This document shows positions 47,851 to 58,358 of a DNA stretch of 64,000 nucleotides, one piece after another. The translations under genes were made by a program, and so were the position numbers. Source of the DNA: an uncultured Rikenellaceae bacterium. GTDB taxonomy: Bacteria; Bacteroidota; Bacteroidia; Bacteroidales; Rikenellaceae. The DNA is taken from assembly GCA_947040435.1 (NCBI GenBank), contig CAMRBL010000003.1:1-64000 (forward strand), in the 5' to 3' direction. The notes below the pieces were generated by a model. It was not told where the DNA came from, made no database searches, and worked only from the letters and a program-made list of their open reading frames with translations. How positions within the stretch are numbered: the stretch's first letter is position 1; each line of letters begins with the position of its first letter.

Positions 47851-50781
47851 TTAATGTGCATCTAACCAATTATCGGCAACTCCATAATCTGTAAGTAAAT
47901 TAACATGTAGAGATGCCGCTCCCTCCATGCATTGTTGAATAATGTTAATAACTTCCTCTTTTTCGCTGTTCAACATGTCAACTAAAAGTTCGTCATGTAC
48001 TTGGATGATTACTTTTGATTTTAAATTGTTCTCTCTAAGTGCATTTGAAACCTTAATCATAGCAATTTTCATTATATCTGCAGCAGAGCCCTGTATCGGG
48101 GCATTGATTGCATTCCTTTCAGCTAGACTTCGGACAACAGCATTACCTGAGTTTATATCCTCTAAAAATCGTTTGCGACCAAATATTGTAGTTACATATC
48201 CATTCTCACGAGCGTCGATAACTACTTGTTCCATATATGTTTTTACACCTTGATAAGATGTGAAATAACCCTCTATAATCTCCTTTGCCTCGCTCCTTGG
48301 AATGTTTAGTCGTGTAGCTAGACCAAAAGCCGAGATGCCATAAATAATACCAAAATTAGCGGTCTTTGCTTTACGTCTTTGGTCTGAGGTAACTTCGTTA
48401 AGTGGTACAGAAAATAACCTTGCTGCTGTTGCAGTGTGAATATCCTCTCCATTATTAAATGCCTCTAAAAGAGCTTTGTCCTTGCTCAGGTGAGCCATTA
48501 AGCGTAGCTCAACTTGAGAGTAGTCAACAGAGAGTAGTGTGTGATCTGAATCTCGTGCAATAAAACATTTCCTAATCTCCTTGCCTAGAGCATCTCTGAT
48601 AGGAATGTTTTGTAGATTTGGTTGTGATGAACTAAGTCTTCCCGTTGCTGTCACTGCTTGGTTAAATGAAGTGTGTATGCGCCCCGTCTCCTTATTCACA
48701 AGAGCTGGCAGTGCTTCAATATAGGTAGAAAGTAGCTTCTTTATGCCACGATACTCTAAAATATACTCAATAATTGGGTGTTTGTCCGAAAGGGATTGTA
48801 GATACTCTTCATCTGTTCGGTACTGCTTTGTTTTTGTTCTCTTTGGCTTTTTGTCTATTGCCATCTTGCCAAATATAGCCTCCCCAAGCTGCTTCGCTGA
48901 GTTTACATTGAGCGTTGGCTCTTCTGTAATCTCTCGTATAGTTGCCTCTAGTGTCGCTAGTTTTACACTTAGTTTGCTCCCTAAGTTCATCAGAGATTCA
49001 GTGTCTAGATTAGCTCCCTCCATCTCAATCTCAACCAAAATATTAATTAATGGCTCCTCAATGGTGAGGTACAGCTCTGTAAAGCCTGCCTCTTCGACCA
49101 TTGACCATAATATTTTTTTTAATCTCAATGTAATATCTGCATCCTCACAAGCATACTCCGAAACTCTATCTACTGGAATCATATCCATAGTCAATTGTTT
49201 CGCACCCTTACCTATTAAACTCTCAATCTCAATAGGATTGTAATTTAGATACGTGCGTGAGAGGTAGTTCATATTGTGCCTCGACTCAGGATTGAGAAGG
49301 TAGTGTAGAATCATCGTGTCATACTTTAGTCCAAGCACACTTATGCCGAGACCTTTAAGCATCATAATGTCAAACTTTATATTTTGCCCAATCTTACAGA
49401 TATTTTCATCTTCAAAAAGTGGCTTTAATATTGAGCTAAAGTTAGATCTATTCTCATTATTAAATGGAATATAATAGGCCTCATGCGCAGCTATCGATAG
49501 AGAGATCCCCACAATCCTATCATTAAATGGATTAAGACCTGTTGTCTCTGTATCGAAACAGAACTCATCGCACTTTGAAAAGATACCCACAAGCTCATTC
49601 AGTGCTGCTTCTGTATCAATTACCTTATATATATGAGGTGTAGTCGCTGCTGTTTCATAACTATTCTCCTCTGTCATATTTGTCGCTATTGGTTCTAATT
49701 GGTGAGACATATTTACACTCATGTCATCATTAAATAGTGAACCCTGTACATTTATAGGGGTCTCCTTTTTTACTACTATAACCTCATCAAATAGAGAGCC
49801 TTGTCCGTCAAAAGATATTTTTGGACTAGAGGTTTTACCCTCTATGTTAAGCTGCTGAGTTGGGGTGCAGTACTTCACTGGAGAGTGGAACGTTTCAGAG
49901 AATGGGTTGCTACTATCTGCGTCCATCTCTTTTATGAAAGAGAAAAATCCTAACTCCTTGTATATCTCCCTAAGAGTATTACAGTCGCAATTCTCCATAA
50001 GTAGTTGGTCTGGCTCAAACTCAATCGGAACATTAAGGTCTATTGTTGCTAGGGTTTTAGATAGAGGTAACTGTTGTCTAGCTGCCTCTACATTCTCTTT
50101 TTGCTTACCCTTTAATTTGTCAACATTTAAAAGAATATCCTCTACTGTGCCAAATTGATTAACTAATTTAATAGCACCTTTCTCGCCAACTCCCATTACT
50201 CCAGGAATATTGTCCGACGCATCGCCCCATAGAGCTAGAATGTCAATAATTAATTTAGGTTCGTCAACACCGTAATGCTCTTTGATCTCACTTTTCCCTA
50301 TAACTTCAACCCCTTCGCCACCTTTTCTCTGCTTATACATATATACATTGTCCTGGACAAGCTGACCGTAATCTTTGTCTGGAGTCACCATGTATACCTC
50401 AAATCCTTGGTCTGCTGCCCTTGCAGAGAGAGTTCCAATAACATCATCTGCCTCGTAACCCGCAACCTCAAGGATGGGGATGTGCATAGCATCTAATATC
50501 TCCTTGATGTATGGAACAGATATATGTATGTCCTCTGGAGCGGCCGATCTATTGGCTTTGTATAGTGGGTACATAACATGACGAAAAGTTCCACCCTTAG
50601 GGTCGAATGCAACACCCAGATATTTCGGTCTCTCCCTTTTTATTAGGTCTTTAAGGTATTTCACAAAACCAAATATTGCTGCCGTATTTACTCCGTCACC
50701 ATTATTCATCTTGCGCCCTAAGAAAGCGTAATAACTTCTGTAAATTAGTGCATAAGCATCAACTAAGAAAAGTTTATTCAT
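47851..50781 (-). CDS. polA: DNA polymerase I
   Basis: 5' nuclease domain, 3'-5' exonuclease FDTETTGLNP, Pol A YSQVELRLMAHLS, RRKAKTANFGIIYG, QVHDELL. Confidence 0.97.
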   Translation of the reverse strand: MNKLFLVDAYALIYRSYYAFLGRKMNNGDGVNTAAIFGFVKYLKDLIKRERPKYLGVAFDPKGGTFRHVMYPLYKANRSAAPEDIHISVPYIKEILDAMHIPILEVAGYEADDVIGTLSARAADQGFEVYMVTPDKDYGQLVQDNVYMYKQRKGGEGVEVIGKSEIKEHYGVDEPKLIIDILALWGDASDNIPGVMGVGEKGAIKLVNQFGTVEDILLNVDKLKGKQKENVEAARQQLPLSKTLATIDLNVPIEFEPDQLLMENCDCNTLREIYKELGFFSFIKEMDADSSNPFSETFHSPVKYCTPTQQLNIEGKTSSPKISFDGQGSLFDEVIVVKKETPINVQGSLFNDDMSVNMSHQLEPIATNMTEENSYETAATTPHIYKVIDTEAALNELVGIFSKCDEFCFDTETTGLNPFNDRIVGISLSIAAHEAYYIPFNNENRSNFSSILKPLFEDENICKIGQNIKFDIMMLKGLGISVLGLKYDTMILHYLLNPESRHNMNYLSRTYLNYNPIEIESLIGKGAKQLTMDMIPVDRVSEYACEDADITLRLKKILWSMVEEAGFTELYLTIEEPLINILVEIEMEGANLDTESLMNLGSKLSVKLATLEATIREITEEPTLNVNSAKQLGEAIFGKMAIDKKPKRTKTKQYRTDEEYLQSLSDKHPIIEYILEYRGIKKLLSTYIEALPALVNKETGRIHTSFNQAVTATGRLSSSQPNLQNIPIRDALGKEIRKCFIARDSDHTLLSVDYSQVELRLMAHLSKDKALLEAFNNGEDIHTATAARLFSVPLNEVTSDQRRKAKTANFGIIYGISAFGLATRLNIPRSEAKEIIEGYFTSYQGVKTYMEQVVIDARENGYVTTIFGRKRFLEDINSGNAVVRSLAERNAINAPIQGSAADIMKIAMIKVSNALRENNLKSKVIIQVHDELLVDMLNSEKEEVINIIQQCMEGAASLHVNLLTDYGVADNWLDAH

Positions 50782-50832
50782 TTTTTTTTATTTTTTTTAA
50801 AGAAGGTGTGTCTCTCCACCTAAGTGTATTTG

Positions 50833-50884
50833 ACAGAATTGCCCTACGTGAGCGACACTGCGTGCTGGCGTAGGGCAATTCTGT
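50833..50884. terminator. Terminator hairpin carrying copy F of the 40 bp element
   Basis: Perfect 16 bp stem acagaattgccctacg / cgtagggcaattctgt; loop tgagcgacactgcgtgctgg resembles copy D. Confidence 0.75.
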
Positions 50885-50913
50885 TAATCTGATAAGAATA
50901 TCTAAAACAGATT

Positions 50914-51366
50914 CTATATATTATCTTCAGCGAACCACTCTGCATATGAGGTCGCTGTTTCGTGCATCTTTAATGAGTGTAAACGAACTCTACTTGGGAG
51001 CTCTCGTTGGAGTGTAGCAGCAAAGCGTGAAATCATATTCTCGCACGTAGGTTGGTAATCAACAATTTCAATCTTCTCAAAATTCTGTTTAAGAGTTGTT
51101 AGTAATTGGTCATTATCATCAGTGCTGCGAAGAACCAATGAATGGTCATATTTATCTACTAGATTCCTATTTACAATGCCTTTAATAACGCCAAAGTCCA
51201 TCACCATTCCATTCTTAGGATCACTATTGTCATCTATTGGCTCACCAATTATAGTCACAAATAGCCTATATGAGTGTCCGTGTATCTGACTGCACGCCCC
51301 ATCATATCCAAAGAGCGCATGTGCCATTTCAAATGAAAACTCTTTCGTTAATCTTATTTTTGCCAT
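50914..51366 (-). CDS. queD: 6-carboxytetrahydropterin synthase
   Basis: FSFEMAHAL, CSQIHGHSYRLFV, PTCENM. Confidence 0.92.
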   Translation of the reverse strand: MAKIRLTKEFSFEMAHALFGYDGACSQIHGHSYRLFVTIIGEPIDDNSDPKNGMVMDFGVIKGIVNRNLVDKYDHSLVLRSTDDNDQLLTTLKQNFEKIEIVDYQPTCENMISRFAATLQRELPSRVRLHSLKMHETATSYAEWFAEDNI

Positions 51367-51394
51367 AATTTATATTAAAAAATATATCTCAATT

Positions 51395-51880
51395 TTATAA
51401 TTGAGACTCTGTAGGTATACATTGGACATTTACTTGACGGCTGAACGCTTGGCTCAATGACATGAATGTCTCCGTATATGATATACTTGTAACTGTAAGT
51501 ATGTTGCTAAATAGAGTATGCATTAGATGACTGTTATCTCGGCAGTATATCTTTATTAATATCCCAAATTGTCCCGTTATAAAGTGGCACTCCACAACTT
51601 CAGGGATCTGTTTGATAGCCTCCACTGCATCTATGTTTTTCAGCGGATCTGAAACTCTAATCCCTATAAATGCGCAGACACCAAAGCCTAGCGCCTGAGG
51701 ATCAACCTCTAATCTCGAACCAATAATAACCCCTGCATCATCTAACTTCTTTACACGTTGGTGGATCGCAGCTCCAGAGATTCCACACTCTCGAGCTATC
51801 TCAAGAAATGGCATCCTTGCGTTGTCTACAAGGTATTGTAAGATTTTTCTATCTATCGCATCAATAGCAACTTTTGTCAT
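51395..51880 (-). CDS. Lrp/AsnC family transcriptional regulator
   Basis: IDRKILQYLVDNARMPFLEIARECGISGAAIHQRVKKLDDAGVI. Confidence 0.95.
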   Translation of the reverse strand: MTKVAIDAIDRKILQYLVDNARMPFLEIARECGISGAAIHQRVKKLDDAGVIIGSRLEVDPQALGFGVCAFIGIRVSDPLKNIDAVEAIKQIPEVVECHFITGQFGILIKIYCRDNSHLMHTLFSNILTVTSISYTETFMSLSQAFSRQVNVQCIPTESQL

Positions 51881-51988
51881 AATATCAATTTTGAAATGGT
51901 AAAAAAACTCTCCTAAAAAACCTTGTTGTATAGAATTAAGCTGTTCTGCCAGCGGAGGGAAGGTCAGTGGCTTGAAAAAATAGTGTCA

Positions 51989-52020
51989 CATAGAGTCTCC
52001 ACCTAAGTGGGAACTCTATG
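51989..52020 (-). terminator. Hairpin downstream of kbl
   Basis: catagagtctccac ctaa gtgggaactctatg. Confidence 0.6.
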
Positions 52021-52032
52021 CTTTAATGACGA

Positions 52033-53220
52033 CTATTTTAAAAGACCTAACTCTTTACCGATCTTTGTAAATGCTGTGATACATTTGTCAAGTTGCTCTG
52101 TTGAGTGACCAGCAGATACTTGAACCCTGATTCTAGCTTGATCCTTTGGTACTACTGGGAAGTAGAATCCTGTAACGTAGATACCCTCATCAATAAGTTT
52201 TGCAGCAAACTCCTGTGATAATTTAGCATCATATAACATAACTGCACAGATTGCAGATTGTGTTGGTTTGATGTCAAATCCAGCAGCTACCATACCTTTT
52301 AAGAAGTGCTCTACATTGCAACTCAATTTGTCATGAATCTCATCTGACTCCTCTAGTATCTTAAACATCTCAATTGAAGCTCCAACAATTGCTGGTGGAA
52401 TTGAGTTAGAGAATAGATATGGTCTTGAACGTTGGCGAAGTAGGTCGATAATCTCTTTACGACCAGTTGTGAAGCCTCCAACGCCACCGCCAAATGCTTT
52501 TCCTAAAGTTCCAGTGATAATATCTACCTCACCTCTTATATTGTATTGCTCTGTTACTCCACGACCTGTTTTTCCAACAACTCCTGCTGAGTGACACTCG
52601 TCAACCATTACTAGGGCGTCATACTTCTCTGCAAGTCTGCAAATCTCATCCATAGGAGGAACATTTCCATCCATAGAGAAGACTCCATCCGTAACAATTA
52701 TTCTAAATCTTTGTGCTTGAGCTAGTTTTAGACAGTTCTCAAGTTCTACCATGTCAGCATTTGCATATCTGTATCTAGCTGCTTTACATAGTCTTACTCC
52801 ATCAATAATAGATGCGTGATTTAGAGCGTCAGAAATTATCGCATCTTCACTTGAAAACAATGGCTCAAATACACCTCCATTTGCATCAAAACATGCTGCA
52901 TATAGAATAGTATCCTCAGTACCAAAGTACTTTGAAATAGACTCCTCTAGTTGCTTGTGAATGTCTTGTGTTCCACAGATGAAACGAACTGAAGATAGAC
53001 CAAAACCTCTTGCGTCCATAGACTCCTTAGCAGCCTCTATAAGTCTAGGATTGTTCGATAGACCTAAGTAGTTATTAGCACAAAAGTTGATTACGCTCTT
53101 ACCATTCACTTGAATTGCTGCTTGTTGTGCAGACTCAATAATACGTTCACTTTTGTATAGTCCAGCATCTTTGATTTGAACTAATTCTTCTTGTAAAAAT
53201 TCTTTGATTTTTCCGTACAT
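52033..53220 (-). CDS. kbl: Glycine C-acetyltransferase (2-amino-3-ketobutyrate CoA ligase)
   Basis: NFCANNYLGLSNNPRL, DECHSAGVVGKTGRG, TLGKAFGGGVGGF. Confidence 0.93.
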   Translation of the reverse strand: MYGKIKEFLQEELVQIKDAGLYKSERIIESAQQAAIQVNGKSVINFCANNYLGLSNNPRLIEAAKESMDARGFGLSSVRFICGTQDIHKQLEESISKYFGTEDTILYAACFDANGGVFEPLFSSEDAIISDALNHASIIDGVRLCKAARYRYANADMVELENCLKLAQAQRFRIIVTDGVFSMDGNVPPMDEICRLAEKYDALVMVDECHSAGVVGKTGRGVTEQYNIRGEVDIITGTLGKAFGGGVGGFTTGRKEIIDLLRQRSRPYLFSNSIPPAIVGASIEMFKILEESDEIHDKLSCNVEHFLKGMVAAGFDIKPTQSAICAVMLYDAKLSQEFAAKLIDEGIYVTGFYFPVVPKDQARIRVQVSAGHSTEQLDKCITAFTKIGKELGLLK

Positions 53221-53353
53221 AACTCTAAATTATTTAATATAAACAACGTTTTCTACTATAAAATGTTAGCAAAGTTACTTCTTATATATGAAAAAAACAC
53301 GACAAAACCTAAAAAATGTTCGCAATTTTAGGTTTTTAGTGTAAGTTTTAGAG

Positions 53354-53393
53354 AACTGCCCTATGCGGACGGCGCAGAGTAGGCGTAGATAGC
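53354..53393. repeat. ~40 bp intergenic element, copy C (divergent)
   Basis: aactgccctatgcggacggcgcagagtaggcgtagatagc. Confidence 0.35.
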
Positions 53394-53478
53394 ATTTATT
53401 TGTAGTGAAAAATAGAAAAATGACACTTAAATGTTTTCCTTCGTCATTAGTTTATTGACTCCTTTGCAGGCTGCGTGG

Positions 53479-53518
53479 AACTGCTCTCCGTGAGCATGGC
53501 TGCGTGTGCGCAGAGAAC
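53479..53518. repeat. ~40 bp two-hairpin intergenic element, copy D
   Basis: aactgctctccgtgagcatggctgcgtgtgcgcagagaac; hairpins gctc/gagc and ctgcg/cgcag. Confidence 0.55.
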
Positions 53519-53590
53519 GATATAGGCTTATGTTGGAAACTATAATTATAAAAATTCTAACAATTTCTTTAGTGTATAATAATTTTTTTG

Positions 53591-53598
53591 TAACTTTG
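53591..53598 (+). promoter_or_regulatory. Putative -7 box TAACTTTG upstream of pgk
   Basis: Matches TAnnTTTG. Confidence 0.4.
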
Positions 53599-53668
53599 GA
53601 ATCTGTTTGCGCCGATAGGGCAAATGCTTAATGTAAAATAAATAAACTTTAATTATAACTATAATATT

Positions 53669-54928
53669 ATGTTATCGATCGAAAATTACAATTTTAAGGA
53701 CAAGAAAGTTATTATTCGTGTGGATTTTAATGTGCCATTGAATGCAAATCTTGAGGTTACAGATGATACACGTATTCGTGCAGCTATTCCAACAATCAAA
53801 AAAGTTGTTGAAAATGGTGGATCTGTAATTCTTATGTCTCATTTAGGTAGACCTAAGGCTGGTGCTGAGGATAAGTTCTCTCTAAAGCATATCATCCCAA
53901 CACTTGAAAGTCGTCTTGGAATGACAATCGATTTTGCTGATGACTGTATGGGTGCGCAGGCGGTAGACAAATGTGCTGCATTGAAGCCAGGTCAAGTTCT
54001 TCTTCTTGAAAATCTTCGTTTCTATGCTGAAGAGGATGGAAAACCTCGTGGATTAGCTAAAGATGCTTCTGCTGAGGAGAAAGCTGATGCTAAAAAAATT
54101 GTTAAAGCTAGTCAAAAAGAGTTCGTAAAGAAGTTGGCTTCTTATGCTAACTGTTATATCAATGACGCGTTCGGTACTGCTCACCGTGCTCACGCTTCAA
54201 CTGCTCTTATTGCTGAGTTCTTCCCTAATGATAAAATGTTTGGTTTTGTAATTAACGGAGAACTTAAAGCTGTTGATGCATTAATGAAAGAGCCTCAAAG
54301 ACCTTTCGTTGCTATTATCGGTGGTGCAAAAGTTTCTTCTAAGATTACTATCATCGAAAAATTGATGGAGAGAGTAGATAGCTTAATCATTGGTGGTGCT
54401 ATGACATATACTTTTATTGCTGCTGAAGGTGGTAAAATTGGTAATAGCCTATGCGAGCCAGAGCAATTTGATGTTGCTAAAGCTGTTCTTGCTAAAGCTA
54501 AAGAGAAAGGAATCGAAATATTATTTGCTGAAGATACAATTGCTGGTGACTCATTCTCTGAGAGCGCTAATAGCGTAACTTGTCCAACAAATGAAATCCC
54601 TGATGGATGGCAAGGACTTGACGTTGGCCCAATTGCTGACGCTGCTTTCCGTAGTCATATATTAGCTTGCAAAACTATTCTTTGGAATGGTCCTGTTGGC
54701 GTTTTCGAAATGAAAAAATTTGAAACAGGTTCTAAGTCAATTGCAATGGCAATTGCTGACTCTACTTCAAATGGTGCATTCTCTCTTATTGGTGGTGGTG
54801 ACTCTGTTGCTTGTATCAATAAATTTGGTCTTGCAGATAAAGTTAGCTACGTTTCTACTGGTGGTGGTGCGCTTCTTGAGTACATGGAGGGTATTGAACT
54901 TCCTGGAATTGCAGCGATTCGTAAGTAA
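53669..54928 (+). CDS. pgk: Phosphoglycerate kinase
   Basis: [22 protein letters not shown]-like motif, [15 protein letters not shown]. Confidence 0.97.
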   Translation: MLSIENYNFKDKKVIIRVDFNVPLNANLEVTDDTRIRAAIPTIKKVVENGGSVILMSHLGRPKAGAEDKFSLKHIIPTLESRLGMTIDFADDCMGAQAVDKCAALKPGQVLLLENLRFYAEEDGKPRGLAKDASAEEKADAKKIVKASQKEFVKKLASYANCYINDAFGTAHRAHASTALIAEFFPNDKMFGFVINGELKAVDALMKEPQRPFVAIIGGAKVSSKITIIEKLMERVDSLIIGGAMTYTFIAAEGGKIGNSLCEPEQFDVAKAVLAKAKEKGIEILFAEDTIAGDSFSESANSVTCPTNEIPDGWQGLDVGPIADAAFRSHILACKTILWNGPVGVFEMKKFETGSKSIAMAIADSTSNGAFSLIGGGDSVACINKFGLADKVSYVSTGGGALLEYMEGIELPGIAAIRK

Positions 54929-54960
54929 AACAGTATTTAATTAAGATAGACTTAGTTGTA

Positions 54961-55050
54961 AAACGAAGTTCCCTAAGAAATTTGATGAGAGAGTGAGCCG
55001 ATTAGGCGAAGATCTTAAAATCAAATAAAATTTCTTAGGTAACTTCGTTT
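54961..55050 (+). terminator. Long hairpin terminator downstream of pgk
   Basis: aaacgaagttccctaagaaattt ... aaatttcttaggtaacttcgttttttt. Confidence 0.75.
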
Positions 55051-55081
55051 TTTTAGCGGGTTTAAAATAATACCATAAATT

Positions 55082-55441
55082 ATGATTGTCACAATAGAAT
55101 TAGATAATATCTCATTCAGAGCCTACCATGGATGTTATGATTTAGAAAATAAGGTCGGGAATAATTTTAGAGTAGACTTAACTGTTGTTGCTGATATTGG
55201 TGATGCAGCGCAGAGTGATGATGTAACAGCAGGTGTTAATTATCTATTGCTGTATGACTTGGTTGAAGAGCAGATGAAAATTATTTCTAATACAATTGAG
55301 AATGTTGGTCTAAGAGTTGTAGATGAGATACTGAATCGATTCGATCAAGTGTTAGATGCAAAGGTTAGGATATGTAAACTTTCTCCGCCATTGGGAGGAA
55401 AAGCGGAAAAAGTGTGCGTAGTCATCTCTAGGGCAAGGTAG
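55082..55441 (+). CDS. folB: Dihydroneopterin aldolase
   Basis: IELDNISFRAYHGCYDLENKVGNNFRVDL; KLSPPLGGKAEKVCVVISR. Confidence 0.92.
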   Translation: MIVTIELDNISFRAYHGCYDLENKVGNNFRVDLTVVADIGDAAQSDDVTAGVNYLLLYDLVEEQMKIISNTIENVGLRVVDEILNRFDQVLDAKVRICKLSPPLGGKAEKVCVVISRAR

Positions 55442-55549
55442 ATTGAGATTGTTAATAACTTTTAATAAAATAGTTTTTATTGACCCTATAATTAAACTAA
55501 TCTTGGATAAATTTGTGCCAGAAAAAAAACTTAATATACAAATATAATT

Positions 55550-58123
55550 ATGTCTGAAATAAAGGAAATAAATGCACAATTAGAGGGGTACGCTTATGAC
55601 GATGTCATGAATCTCACTAGAGAATATTTTGGTGGTGATGAGCTTGCTACGACTGTTTGGTTAAGTAAATACGCCTTAAAAGACTCTTACGGTCGTATTT
55701 ATGAGTCTTCGCCTGTTCAGATGCATCAACGTATTGCTGGTGAAATTGCACGTATAGAGAGTAAGTATCCAAATCCGATGGATGCTGAGGAGATATTCAA
55801 TCTATTTGATCACTTTAAATATGTTATCCCTCAAGGTGGTCCAATGACGGGAGTGGGTAATAATATGCAAATCACATCGCTGTCGAACTGCTTTGTGATT
55901 GGTCATCGTATTCCTGCTGACTCATACGGTGGAATTATTCGTATCGACGAAGAGCAGGTGCAGTTAATGAAGAGACGTGGAGGTGTTGGACATGACCTTT
56001 CGCATATCCGACCTACGGGTAGCCCCGTATTTAACAGTGCTCTAACATCTACGGGTATTGTACCGTTTATGGAGAGATACTCTAACTCGACACGTGAGGT
56101 GGCGCAGGATGGTAGAAGAGGTGCATTGATGTTGTCGCTATCTATTAAACACCCTGATGCAGAGAACTTCATTGATGCGAAGGTAGAAACTGGAAAAGTA
56201 ACTGGTGCTAATGTCTCAATTAAAATTGATGACGAATTTATGCTCGCTGTAAATAATGAGTCTAAATATCACCAAAAATTCCCAATCGACTCTGATACTC
56301 CATTATATGAGAAGGATATAGATGCTAAGGCTCTTTGGAATAAGATTATTCATAATGCGTGGAAGTCGGCTGAGCCAGGTGTGTTGTTTTGGGATACCAT
56401 TATAAAAGAATCTGTGCCTGACTGCTATGCAGATCTTGGCTTTAAAACAGTATCAACAAACCCTTGTGGAGAGATTCCATTGTGTCCTTACGATAGTTGT
56501 CGCCTTTTGGCTCTCAATCTATATGGATATGTTGATAGCCCATTTACAAAAGAGGCTAAATTTAATTTCGATAAATTTAAGGTTCATGTGCATAAATCTA
56601 TGCGCATAATGGATGATATTATCGATCTTGAATTGGAAAAAATAGATGCTATTCTTTCTAAAATAAATATTGACCCTGAAGAGGAGAGTATCAGACGTGT
56701 TGAATTCGAACTGTGGGACAAAATAAAAGCTAAAGCAACAGAGGGGCGTAGAACTGGATTAGGTATAACTGCTGAGGGAGATATGCTTGCATCACTTGGT
56801 TTGCAGTATGGAACTGAAGAGGCGACACAATTTGCAGTGGAAGTTCAAAAAACTTTGGCTATTGAGTCTTATAGAGCTTCGGTTGATATGGCTAAGGAGA
56901 GGGGAGCATTTGAAATTTATGACTCTGCAAGAGAGGAGAACAACCCTATGATTATCAGAATCAAAGAGGCTGACCCTGAACTATACAGCGAAATGACGAA
57001 GCACGGTCGTAGAAATATTGGAATGTTGACTATCGCTCCTACGGGTACAACGAGTTTAATGTCGCAAACTACATCTGGTATAGAGCCTGTATTTAGACCA
57101 GTATATAAGCGTCGTAGAAAAGTTAACCCTAATGATAAAAGTATAAATATTACTTTTGTAGATGAAGTGGGTGACTCATGGGAAGAGTACAATGTATTCC
57201 ACCATAAATTTGTGATTTGGGCTGAAGTAAATGGATATACTCTTAGAGATATTGAAGTTATGGATGACGCACAGATGGATGAGTTGATTGCAAAGTCTCC
57301 ATATAGTGGTGCAACTGCTAATGATATTAACTGGGTTAATAAAGTTCAGATGCAAGGTGAAATCCAAAAATGGGTTGACCACTCTATATCGGTAACAGTA
57401 AATCTTCCTAGTGATGTTGTTGAGAGCGTTGTTGCTGATGTATATAAAACAGCTTGGGAGTGTGGTTGCAAGGGAGTTACGGTTTACCGTGACGGTTGTC
57501 GTGCAGGTGTGCTTGTTGACAATAAAAAGAAAAAAAAGAAAGGTAGTGTTAACATAGAGAGTGGTAGCGAATATAGACCTCCTCTACATAGACCAATTGA
57601 GTTAGCGGCTGATATTGTTAGGTTTAAAAATGGTACTGAAGATTGGATCTCTTTTGTTGGTATATACAATGATAGACCTTACGAAATATTTACTGGTAAA
57701 GTCGAAGAGGATGCAATGTTTATCCCTAAGAAGGTAAGAAAAGGTGTTATACTAAAGGTTATTGATGACAAGGGGAACAAGCGTTATGATTTCCAATACA
57801 AAGATAAGTATGGCTATACAAATACTGTCGGTGGTATATCAAGACTTTTCGACGATATGTTCTGGAACTATGCTAAATTAATATCTGGTGTGTTACGTAA
57901 CGGTATGCCAATATTGGATGTTGTAACTCTTATTGAGTCGCTAAGTCTGGATAGCGAGTCAATCAATACTTGGAAAAATGGTGTGGCTAGAGCTCTTAAA
58001 CAATATGTACGTGACGGACAGAAAGTCAAAGAAAAATGTACTAACTGTGGTCAAGAGTCTCTTGTTTATCAGAGTGGATGCCCTGTTTGTATGAGCTGTG
58101 GATACTCTAAATGTGGTAGCTAA
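55550..58123 (+). CDS. nrdJ: Class II (adenosylcobalamin-dependent) ribonucleotide reductase
   Basis: SNCFVI, NPCGEIPLCPYDSC, APTGTTSLMSQTTSGIEPVF, C-terminal zinc-like CxxC motifs. Confidence 0.93.
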   Translation: MSEIKEINAQLEGYAYDDVMNLTREYFGGDELATTVWLSKYALKDSYGRIYESSPVQMHQRIAGEIARIESKYPNPMDAEEIFNLFDHFKYVIPQGGPMTGVGNNMQITSLSNCFVIGHRIPADSYGGIIRIDEEQVQLMKRRGGVGHDLSHIRPTGSPVFNSALTSTGIVPFMERYSNSTREVAQDGRRGALMLSLSIKHPDAENFIDAKVETGKVTGANVSIKIDDEFMLAVNNESKYHQKFPIDSDTPLYEKDIDAKALWNKIIHNAWKSAEPGVLFWDTIIKESVPDCYADLGFKTVSTNPCGEIPLCPYDSCRLLALNLYGYVDSPFTKEAKFNFDKFKVHVHKSMRIMDDIIDLELEKIDAILSKINIDPEEESIRRVEFELWDKIKAKATEGRRTGLGITAEGDMLASLGLQYGTEEATQFAVEVQKTLAIESYRASVDMAKERGAFEIYDSAREENNPMIIRIKEADPELYSEMTKHGRRNIGMLTIAPTGTTSLMSQTTSGIEPVFRPVYKRRRKVNPNDKSINITFVDEVGDSWEEYNVFHHKFVIWAEVNGYTLRDIEVMDDAQMDELIAKSPYSGATANDINWVNKVQMQGEIQKWVDHSISVTVNLPSDVVESVVADVYKTAWECGCKGVTVYRDGCRAGVLVDNKKKKKKGSVNIESGSEYRPPLHRPIELAADIVRFKNGTEDWISFVGIYNDRPYEIFTGKVEEDAMFIPKKVRKGVILKVIDDKGNKRYDFQYKDKYGYTNTVGGISRLFDDMFWNYAKLISGVLRNGMPILDVVTLIESLSLDSESINTWKNGVARALKQYVRDGQKVKEKCTNCGQESLVYQSGCPVCMSCGYSKCGS

Positions 58124-58209
58124 GAAATATATAAATAATAATAGTTCGCTGAGATTACTAAATGTTCCAAATGTGGTAGTGTTGTAGTAATCAACGAATT
58201 CCTTTAAAA

Positions 58210-58270
58210 TAGCTCCGAGATAACTAATATATGAGAGATATACTCCTCTTTAATAGTTATCTCGGAGCTA
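58210..58270 (+). terminator. Terminator downstream of nrdJ
   Basis: Perfect 17 bp stem tagctccgagataacta / tagttatctcggagcta. Confidence 0.8.
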
Positions 58271-58294
58271 TATTTAAAAAGTTTGAAGGAGTTC

Positions 58295-58326
58295 TTTGTT
58301 AATTCAGCATATAATGTTTACCTTTG
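58295..58326 (+). promoter_or_regulatory. Bacteroidetes-type promoter for rpmI-rplT
   Basis: TTTG (58295-58298), 20 nt spacer, TACCTTTG (58319-58326). Confidence 0.65.
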
Positions 58327-58358
58327 TGGACTGTTTAACTTTTTAATATAAAATCGAA

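Noticed and set aside
48743-49243. Plus-strand 166 aa ORF
   Set aside because: Antisense to polA; Ser/Ile-rich shadow ORF without domain signature.
55550-58123. Possible intein or insertion in nrdJ because of its length
   Set aside because: The reading frame follows class II RNR motifs continuously with no intein splice blocks.
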